This document shows positions 56,323 to 64,000 of a stretch of 64,000 bases of DNA, piece after piece (positions within the stretch are counted from its first letter, which is position 1; each line of letters begins with the position of its first letter). A program made the translations under genes and the position numbers. The stretch is from Blastobasis lacticolella. Taxonomy: Eukaryota > Arthropoda > Insecta > Lepidoptera > Blastobasidae. The notes under the pieces are model-generated. The model did no database searches. It was not told the origin of the DNA and saw only the letters and a program-made list of their open reading frames with translations. The DNA is taken from NCBI GenBank assembly GCA_905147135.1, contig LR990050.1:3484501-3548500 (forward strand). The letters are read 5' to 3'.

Positions 56323-56491
56323 TATGAATTTCTAATGCGGACGCGCGTTCAAATATAACTTCAAAATTATATGCCTTATGGCAACAACGCGTGTCAACGC
56401 GCCGCATTAGAAATTCATAAAATTTTTGAGTTGACAGCATTGTGCAACTCATATTGGCGACTATTTGAATCAATGATTTTCTAATGCGGAC
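56323..56491. repeat. Inverted and direct repeats of TTTCTAATGCGG
   Basis: TATGAATTTCTAATGCGG at 56,323-56,340 is perfectly inverted at 56,402-56,419. A third, direct copy (ATGATTTTCTAATGCGGAC) lies at 56,473-56,491. The element boundary is not defined. Confidence 0.7.
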
Positions 56492-56544
56492 GAGAGTTTA
56501 AATGTCGCTATAAAACTGCATGGATTGTACATAGCTGTACTAAG

Positions 56545-56610
56545 GTCCAAACTCGATACCTCCCGGTACATGTGAGACCCGTTAACTATAGGCCACCGAC
56601 GCTCTCCGAG
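56545..56610 (-). repeat. SINE-B head fragment
   Basis: GGTCCAAACTCGATACCTCC, then TATAGGCCACCGACGCTCTC, the inverse of the tRNA-like head. Confidence 0.55.
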
Positions 56611-57185
56611 GTAATTAACTGCATAAAATTACGCTACACTGCCCCACTATATTAATATGCGTACATAATGATACACAACACACCTAACTAAATAACTAAT
56701 AGAGATTCCGAATACGTTTAGGTAAATGTAAGTAACCAGTTGGGTTGCTTATTTAGGATGTTACGATATCCTTATTTGCTTAATATGGTCTAGTTTGAAT
56801 ATTGTCGGTTAGTAGAATTATTTGTTAGACGTTGATGATGATGACCTCAATTAAGTTTGTCACTTCCAAAATTATGACTTATTAACAGACATGTTAACAA
56901 TGCTGTCCATTACCTTCTTGTTCACCTTACACTTTGTACAGTATATAAATTGAAGGCCAAAATAATTGACGCGTAACAAGTTCTTTTTCTTTTGAGGCAG
57001 CAATTATTCTTTTTACGACTAGACATTTATTTAGGATTTCGACATAACATCTGTAAGTCTTTTTGTTTTACTTCAGCAGTCTTGATCTTGCTTTTTGAAA
57101 TTATTATAAATGTCTGCCTATCTTCTAAAATATACACTTTATTTTGAAAACAAAATATCAACTTGTTTATTATTAATAATAAAAT

Positions 57186-57290
57186 AATCATCTTGGCGTT
57201 GGCGTTGGTTGTGATTACGCGTACGTGGGCCCGGGGTCCACCTTGACCATGATCCAGGATCTAAAAGATCAGGCAATTAAAATGGAGCGA
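57186..57290 (-). repeat. SINE-B 3' fragment
   Basis: CATCTTGGCGTTGGCGTTGG, GGGCCCGGGGTCCACCTTGA and CCATGATCCAGGATCT. Confidence 0.7.
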
Positions 57291-57599
57291 CTGTCATATG
57301 CCATATGTATTAGCGACAAAACGACTAATCTTGGAGCTAAAACGTCTAGGAAGTCCGTAGAAAACATATCAATTATGTATTTCCAACTGGCCTACAATAA
57401 AACCTATAATATAAACTAACGTATAGAGAACGCATAATATCTAAAACGCTTTAAGCCCATAATTTTAAAATCCATACCGATTATAATCTAAACATTATTT
57501 ACAAATTTGTAATGGGCATAAAATTTAAATCCATAACTTTTATTGCAATAATTAAAACATAGTGAAATCGTAAGCCGCTGGTGCGCGCGGCTCCACTTT

Positions 57600-57800
57600 A
57601 CTGTTGACACAAGACTCATGACCAAGCGGTAGGACTCTGCCAATCTTGAGGACTCCACCTGGGTGAGTACCATCGTCTTATCTATTTCTACCGCCAAGAA
57701 ACAATGCTTGCATTTTCGTGTTCTGGTTTGAAAGATAAGGTAACTACTGGCACACAGTAATTACTGTCCTCACAGCGACAACGCACCTGCTCTTCTTCAA
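57600..57800 (+). repeat. BMC1-like 3' segment in intron 1
   Basis: It contains CTCCACCTGGGTGAGTACCA, TCTATTTCTACCGCCAAGAA and GTTCTGGTTTGAAAGATAAG, then CAGCGACAACGCACCTGC. This is the same order as in the other two copies. Confidence 0.55.
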
Positions 57801-58648
57801 TTTAGATCTTGCAGCCTAACTCGTTTGCTACTGCGTTTATAACTGACTTCCTAGCATAAAAAAAACTAACCTAACCTAACCGAAATTTGTAACCATTCAT
57901 TTATCAAAATTACTTATCCAATTTTTAAACGATTTGGAACTGAAATTGGAACTACAATTGAGTGTACTCAGTCAGTTGATGCCACAACACATTAATATGT
58001 TAAGATAAGACTCGCTTGCTATGTTACGGGCACAAACTTCTTTGGTTTTTACGTAATGAGCAGTTTTCCAATAGGTATCTAAAGCATTCCTAACTACTCA
58101 CTAGATGGCGCCCCGACAATTTTGGTAATTGATAATCGCTTGAAATAGGTTCTTAGCAAACAGGATATAAACACTGGGTACGTTGTATTGGATAATATTG
58201 TATTTGTCAATAGTTTTCAACCATTTTAGAGGTTGTAATAATAAAATGGAACATAGTGCCAACTTCTATAAATATTTCTTTTTGCATTTCGTTCAACTTT
58301 TAATAGTTGTTTATATTAAAAACATTTTATTTTTAAGTTTAGTATTAGTTGGCTGCATGAAATCACTGCCACCATCATACAGATTAAAAAAGATTACCAA
58401 AATTGTAGGAGCGCCATCTATTGATGCTTTTTGAAACCAACTGGCAATACCTACTGGAAAACTCCTCATTGTAGTAATGTAAGTTTTAAAAAATGTGAAA
58501 ACAATAAATGATTTAAAAAACACTTGGATACATACAATGCTAGGTACATACTGATATAGTCTCAGTTATTTGTGTTATCTAATTATATTTATCATCATCA
58601 TTAGCCTAAATAATACAACTATTATTCTGGGTTTGACAAGTTTTTATA

Positions 58649-58829
58649 CAGGCTATTACATAATATATGTATGAAGCCGTGAACTGGATGGAGTGCTAAA
58701 CGTATGAAAACGATAGGTACAATTATTTCTGTCGTACGTGGAATAATTGTATATATCGTTTTAATACATTTAATACATTTAGCACTCCATCCAATACACG
58801 GTTTCATACACATATTATGTAACACCCTG
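58649..58829. mobile_element. 181-bp foldback MITE flanked by TA
   Basis: It starts CAGGCTATTACATAATATAT and ends with the near inverse (ATATTATGTAACACCCTG). Both ends are flanked by TA (58,647-58,648; 58,830-58,831), the target typical of Tc1/mariner. The arms are about 80 bases (through GGATGGAGTGCTAAA on one side and TTTAGCACTCCATCC on the other), so almost the whole element can form one hairpin. Confidence 0.82.
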
Positions 58830-59186
58830 TATACCTATTATTTAACTTGCATTGTTCGTATGGAAGTTGTCCGTCAAAAACCATTTTTCGACCATTTGTT
58901 AGTATCCGACCGAGCTGAAATTTAGTATACCAATGTAACTTGGAAAACAATGCGTTAATATAGTACCATGGAGCTGGTCTGATGATGGAGTCGGAATGTG
59001 AGCACAGGAACTAATGAACGCAATAAAATAACCCCATCGTGTTTGGGCTCTTTGGATTGGTCTTGATGAGTAGGTACTAGCTCACGATAAAAACGTGCCA
59101 TGACAAAATATTTTACATTTGATAACTTATTTATAGTTCTTATCGTGAGCATAGTTACCGCAGAATATTTTCAATACCATTTTAGT

Positions 59187-59443
59187 GTTCATCATCACAG
59201 CCCGTAACACTCCACTGCAGGACTTAGGGCCTCTCCAACGAAAGGGGAGGTTATTGCCATAATCTCCACGCTTGGCAGGCGGGTTGGAGATCGCAGTGTT
59301 TAAATATAATAATAAAAATGCTGCTGCCCATTTTTCAGGCCGCGGAGACTTTTGATCTTTTGCCTCGAAAACATTAGTCGCCTTGTACGACACCTATGAG
59401 CGTAAGGGGTTGGTGCTATTCTACTCTGCCGGTCACCACACGG
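59187..59443 (-). repeat. SINE-C copy 4 with 10-bp TSD
   Basis: Flanked by CCATTTTAGT at 59,177-59,186 and 59,444-59,453. Full length compared with copies 1-3. Confidence 0.87.
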
Positions 59444-59455
59444 CCATTTTAGTAT

Positions 59456-59575
59456 TACCGTCCCTGTAAATATCTTTCCTCTGTAAACCCCTTCTTGAGC
59501 AACTCCATCATGTCTCACTTTCCAGGAAAAACATCTCCAAGGAGCTCAGAGATATCAGGAACCCAACACTCTAAA
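59456..59575 (-). pseudogene. Family D-like RT C-terminal scrap
   Basis: The minus strand reads ELLGDVFPGK, stop, DMMELLKKGF, recognisable as a diverged version of the family D C-terminus. The 3' UTR is absent. It abuts a SINE-C copy. Confidence 0.5.
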
Positions 59576-59852
59576 TAATGGACCCCTAATGAAAAGCACT
59601 GGGCTGCTTTCTATAATAAAAATCGGGTCAAGTGCACGTCGCAAGTGTTTCAAGGGTGGGATATCTAAGGAAATTCCTTAGAGAGAATTGACCTTAGGAA
59701 GTAAAATGTTGTCGTTTTATACATTTTATCGTTTTAATAAGTAACCCAAAAGGTTAGCTACCTATGACCTGCTTGTAACCCATATTGACATCAGTAAGTC
59801 CATTTTGCCACTTGTTAAAGCCTGCTGGTTTATAAATAAATTAATAGATATG

Positions 59853-60060
59853 CTAGGACAATTCACACAGCGCTATCTAGCCCCAAACTTAATGTTATGG
59901 CTGTTGTTTGTGCCAGCAAACTGATAAACTACTTATACACATAAACACTCAGACCCGATCAAAAATTAAAATTCATCATTTAAATTTCTGTTCGGCCAAG
60001 AATCGAACTCGCGACCTTGCGTGGCAGACCGGCTGTTGACCAACTGAACTCAGATCGCCG
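59853..60060 (-). repeat. SINE-A, near full length, diverged
   Basis: Minus copy with CACACAGCGCTATCTAGCCC at the left, GACCCGATCAAAAATTAAAA in the body and a degraded head (AGAATCGAACTCGCGACCTT, then CTCAGATCG). Confidence 0.75.
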
Positions 60061-60421
60061 TAGATATTCTAACAAATATTACACGTAGATGTTTGAAGTT
60101 TGAATGTAAACAGTCATGATGATTCGGTCAAATACCGTAATACGTGTAATCCATTGGTAATCAAGATTTTTGTTTGATTTTTGACTTTACCATTTGCTAT
60201 GATATCACATGAATGACTGCAGAAATTTTCACGATATCTCTTAAACCAGAAAAGATAATAAACACTTGAACCCTGTGATTTTGACATGTCTCATGACGTC
60301 ATTCGACACCCGGATAAAGCTTACGTAATACATAATAAAGCGCATATTTCATTGCGCTTGACATTTCCTTCATCCATATAACTTAGGCACTTCAAAATGG
60401 ACTTAAAAAATTCTGTCACTG

Positions 60422-60484
60422 AAAATCTGAACGCATTTTCATAGCAATAAAACCCTTATTGCTATGAAAATGCGTTCAAATTTT
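60422..60484. repeat. 29-bp stem hairpin, 5-nt loop
   Basis: 60,428-60,450 and 60,456-60,478 are perfect inverse complements (23 bp, TGAACGCATTTTCATAGCAA...), separated by AACCC. Six further pairs with one mismatch extend the stem to 29 bp. It lies in intron 1. Confidence 0.85.
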
Positions 60485-61357
60485 ATTAACGAACCTATAA
60501 AAATTTAGCATATGATTGATCCTCATTGTTTCGGACGGTGAAATATAAAGCGCCGCTCGCGCATGTTGCAGCAACTCGCATACCCTTGCTTCATACGCAT
60601 CGGGGCACGATTGCGAGATTTGGGCGCACCCTTAGAAGACAGTTCAACCTATACGCGGGGGAGCGCTAGTTTTTCTTATCGTGTCAATGATAAATAGGTT
60701 AAGTATATTATTATTACTTTTATCTACACTCATATCGTAATGTTCCAATTACATATTCGAAAACAGTCGTTTAAGTATACACTTTTTTCACGCCAGGCTA
60801 TAAAATTTTAAAAAATTACTTTATGATACAGCATTTCCCATACTATTTTCATTACAGCTGTAACGTAAAATAACTTTTTAATCATTATGCAACACTTTTC
60901 ATTTACACAACACATTATGCAAATTCTTGTCGGGCGCACGGACACGGCTGAATACCTAAAATGTATACGGCCAAATGTAGGCTGAATACCGATGATGTCT
61001 GTAACAAATTCAAAAATTAAATTTTCCTGTTTATATTTCTGTGTAATTATTTTCCCGCTAAACAGAATATTTATTCTATTAGTTGTAATTTGTGTTTGTG
61101 AATGTTTTTCCTTATTTGAAGCAAATAAATAGATAAATGTAAAAGTAGTGAAGTGAATTTCGCGCCGCTTTATGTGAATGTCCTCGACGCGTAGATACAA
61201 CAGAACTGACTCGCAGCTTACACCCAGCAAAGTTGAGAAAATTATTGGTACGATATTTTAACATAAAAAGATGAGTGTAGATAAAGTAGTGTATGCAACT
61301 GCATATAATTAGGTATTATATGACAGTTTCATGAACAACTATTATATTATTATATAC

Positions 61358-61570
61358 CGGTAGTCACGCAGAGGTCCCAAGTTCGATTCCCGGCCGAGCA
61401 GAAATTAAAATGATGAGTTTTAATTTCTGTTTCGGATCTGGGTGTAGTATGTATAATAAATATGTATTTTAAAAAATAGTAGTAAGTAGTAATATAACAC
61501 CTCTAACACAAGCTTTGCTTACTTTGAGGCTAGATGGCGCTGTGTGAATTGTCCAAGCATATTTATTTAT
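61358..61570 (+). repeat. SINE-A lacking its first bases
   Basis: It starts in the head (GGTAGTCACGCAGAGGTCCC, AAGTTCGATTCCCGG) and runs through TTTTAATTTCTGTTTCGG to GAGGCTAGATGGCGCTGTGT. Confidence 0.8.
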
Positions 61571-61575
61571 AATTA

Positions 61576-61765
61576 TTAATTTATTTTTCCAGTCCAAAAC
61601 CGAGCATCGCGGATGGCACTGTCCGCGGCCTTAAATAAGTCTTGGAGCGAGCATGAATTGAGTCGAGGCAGGCCGGGCCGACGAGCCTTTGCTCCATGGT
61701 CTGCGGCGAGGCTCCAAACCCCCAGGCGCATTCTGTGGTGGCGATGTATCCCCATCTGCACAAGT
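61576..61765 (-). pseudogene. Jockey/R1-like RT C-terminal fragment in intron 1
   Basis: The minus frame reads MCRWGYIATTECAWGFGASP, then QTMEQRLVGPACLDS, followed after a frameshift by DLFKAADSAIRDARFW. It corresponds to the C-terminal cysteine motif seen intact at 38,500-38,925, with the cysteines partly lost. A SINE-A tail lies immediately to its left. Confidence 0.7.
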
Positions 61766-63039
61766 TGTCTTTTGATCTGCCGACCTGGGCACGCTAGTTG
61801 TAAATAGCTAGCATAGTTATAGATCTACATAGCTGGACTAATTGTTTTCTCTATTCCGCAATCGTTAAGGATTGTAGAATGCTGAGTTTTTGCTAGATCC
61901 GCTGGTATGTAAATATTTTCACACTATGGAATCAAACGTTGAGAATACACTAGCTTAGGTATTAACTGTGTTAGAATAACATTATACGTGACACATCATA
62001 AATGTCTATTGTAGGTAAACAGAGTCATAGTAATGTAATATTTATAGAAAATGTAAGCATAGGTATGCAAGCTGACCCAACGTATTTTACCAAGTCATCA
62101 TGTTGTGTGGATGTTGGATACCTACAACCGGTTTTTTTGTAAGTAATTACTTATATAAATTGATAAGGTGATAACCGGTTAGCTTCAAAGTTTCTTAATA
62201 ATTTGTACTGTTGAATTCTAACTTAAAAATATGGCACCTTTTAAAAACAGTATCGATAAAAAATCAATTTACGGCCACGATAAGGCCCATAATCAGACTG
62301 TTAAAGTATTAATAGCTAATTAATGTTCCAGTTTTCGTATTACATTCCCATTTGGACGGTAGACTCAAATAAACAATCATATTTACAAAACAACATTTTC
62401 AATAACAGTACCAAAACTCAGTAATGCTGTAAAGCAGTATTACAAGTTATTACATAAGTGGCCTTAAGACTACGGGACCTTGGTTTTAATTGGTTTGAAA
62501 AAAGACAGATAGCAAATGTTGTTAGGTTTTTCTCGTCTCGAATATAAGTAAATTTAAGTATGAATGAATTGGGTAGAATTAATTCTCAAAATATTAAATA
62601 TAGGTATGATTTGTTTGCTTGGTTATTCAAAACTACGCAGCGGAGATCAATATGTCTGTCTACCCAGGTACTCACAGTGGATATAGGTTTAATACTTGTA
62701 CAATTCGAGATTGGATGCGTGTTTGTACCTATATATAACGTTAATAAAAATCTGTCTGACAGTTTCTACAACTGAAACCGCTGGACCTGTAGGTAAATAA
62801 ATTGTGCATTAAAATAATAGATTTTTGGAAATTCAAACACTCACAATCATCAGAAACCAGACAAGTGTAGCGTGGGTTTTGTATTGAACTGACGACCTTC
62901 ACATCATTAGGGTTCACTACGAAGCTATTGCATCATAAAATTTATTGTCAAGCAAGGTCTATAGCGTTCGGCCAAAATAATCTGCCGGTACCGGCACTTA
63001 GCACTAAACACGTGCTGTTTACCATTGCTACCACTTACA

Positions 63040-63190
63040 AATCTCAATAAACCTCATTACTTGGTGCAATGCTTGCTTTGATTGTGTTCCGGTTTGAAGG
63101 ATAAGGTAGCCAGCGTAATTACAAGCATGAAGCATTTCATCATAGAGCACACAGTGATAACGAACCTGCGGTTCTGCATTTTTGTTGGCA
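63040..63190 (+). repeat. BMC1-like 3' segment in intron 1
   Basis: It contains GTGTTCCGGTTTGAAGGATA, AGGTAGCCAGCGTAATTACA and CGAACCTGCGGTTCTGC. A shorter piece of the same repeat is at about 18,915-18,990. Confidence 0.55.
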
Positions 63191-63282
63191 TCAACCTAAA
63201 TGCATGAATCGTAGGTAAATGTTATGTTGGTGACTGGTAGGTCAGCGTTTGTGACGGCGTAGTACACAAAAAAATTACTCAC

Positions 63283-63568
63283 CGGGACCATAAAACCTTT
63301 TCCCCCTCGTGACGTCAAAGATCGTTCCATTGACAGCGAGCAAGACTCTTCCGTCCGCCTGCGTCCCATCGTATTGCTTCAACTCAGCCACAGTAAGGTC
63401 CTTTCTAAGCTTCGCTAGCGGCGGCGGCGGCGGTGCCACCTCAACATCGCTATCGAATTTCGACTGTATTATCTTATAAACAAGGTACACAATGAAAAAC
63501 ACCAGTATCAAGTTCAGCGGGCTGGTGAGCTCGTCCCAAAACGTCACAGTCACTTCGGCCTCGGTCAT
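63283..63568 (-). CDS. PGRMC1: PGRMC/MSBP-like membrane haem-binding protein, coding exon 1
   Basis: This exon encodes residues 1-95 plus one base of codon 96. The start chosen is the ATG at 63,566-63,568 (MTEAEVTV...), which has A at -3. The open frame continues upstream to about 63,637 but without an ATG. Residues about 17-36 form one hydrophobic membrane segment. A proline run (46-50) follows, and then the cytochrome-b5-like domain begins near residue 57 (DLTVAELKQYDG). The exon ends in the MAPR hallmark FYGP, and Tyr93 corresponds to human PGRMC1 Tyr107. The donor is G|GTGAGT. Family knowledge: MAPR proteins are ER or membrane anchored, bind haem through tyrosine and associate with cytochromes P450; Drosophila MSBP affects ecdysone signalling. 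PGRMC1 and PGRMC2 cannot be told apart here. The whole protein is 176 residues, slightly shorter than the roughly 195 of human PGRMC1. Confidence 0.95.
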
Positions 63569-63780
63569 TGTGGACGCGTCTGTTCGTCGCGAGAGCTCCA
63601 CACGGACTGCGTGATAACGTGAGGTCAACTGGTTCACTTGGAGTTAATAAATATGCGCGTGCGCCGCCGGGCGTAGCGTCCCGATAAACACGCGACAGAT
63701 TGCGCCGTGGCCGAAACTAGAAACACTGTTGTTTAGACGTTATTACTTCTTCTGAAGAGACACTATATATTTTTGAATGT
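63569..63780 (-). promoter_or_regulatory. Putative 5' UTR and promoter of the PGRMC/MSBP gene
   Basis: The stretch upstream of the start codon is much richer in G+C and CpG than its surroundings (63,640-63,720 especially) and becomes AT-rich beyond about 63,760. That is what a broadly used insect housekeeping-type promoter looks like. No unambiguous TATA box or initiator can be assigned and no transcript data are available. An additional non-coding 5' exon further upstream cannot be excluded. Confidence 0.4.
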
Positions 63781-64000
63781 CAATAAGGATCGGTGTAATT
63801 ACTCTACTTAGCCTTATAAATGTTGGCGTTTGCTATTTTTTAAAGATTATACTAAAATTATTATTATAACTCTATTTCCGATGTTGAGTAACTTTGATAA
63901 ATAACAAATTAATGTGAGTCCGAAAATTGTGTAGGTGCATATCTGACACGTCTATTGGTAGCGTGTTTTGCGAATTTGAATCTTACAACGTATATTTTTT

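Larger units (their letters stand above)
53360..63282 (-). other. Intron 1 of the PGRMC/MSBP gene (9.92 kb)
   Basis: The boundaries are GTGAGT at the donor and CCAG at the acceptor. The intron contains at least a dozen mobile-element pieces, listed separately. Long repeat-filled first introns are common in Lepidoptera. No nested host gene was recognised. The longest open frame inside (minus, 60,808-61,230, 140 codons) matches nothing known to me and is AT-rich. Confidence 0.85.

Noticed and set aside
60808..61230. 140-codon minus frame in intron 1
   Set aside because: AT-rich, no recognisable domain, no repeat of the frame elsewhere, and it lies in an intron. Likely chance.

Overview
The window reads as a piece of a moth or butterfly (Lepidoptera) nuclear chromosome. 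It is AT-rich, gene-poor and packed with the repeats typical of that order: tRNA-derived SINEs, 5'-truncated non-LTR retrotransposon tails, small foldback or MITE-like elements and microsatellites. Only one conserved host gene can be supported. The lepidopteran assignment is an inference from repeat families recognised by eye, not from a database search.

The gene is on the minus strand in the last 13 kb. Three coding exons (63,283-63,568; 53,207-53,359; 50,838-50,929) join in frame to a 176-residue membrane-associated progesterone receptor component (PGRMC/MSBP, MAPR family). It has one N-terminal membrane anchor and a cytochrome-b5-like haem domain with all four expected haem-contact residues. 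Intron 1 is 9.9 kb and intron 2 is 2.3 kb; both are full of repeats.

Positions 1-50,800 are a gene desert built from nested mobile elements. Three SINE-like families recur and are named here for convenience. SINE-A has a tRNA-like head and a tail containing GGGGCTAGATGGCGCTGTGTG. SINE-B has a tRNA-Ser/Leu-like head. SINE-C is about 255 bp with 9-12 bp target-site duplications (TSDs) and a GATGATGA tail. Family D is a non-LTR retrotransposon 3' end that occurs at least seven times. Larger reverse-transcriptase remnants lie at 14.4-16.7 kb, 20.1-21.5 kb, 25.9-31.9 kb, 38.5-40.4 kb and 40.4-41.2 kb. All are degraded.

The most interesting structure is a 5.36-kb LTR-flanked element (26,186-31,549). 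Its 488-bp LTRs differ at one base, yet its interior shows no gag or pol. It sits inside the C-terminal coding end of an older non-LTR retrotransposon. Other notable items are an ORF1-only retroelement with an 8-bp TSD (20,649-21,300), a cluster of three RFX X-box-like palindromes (35,886-35,969), a precisely dissectable stack of elements in one SINE (48,330-49,072), and several hairpin elements. No CRISPR, operon, rRNA or genuine tRNA gene was seen; the tRNA-like sequences are SINE heads.
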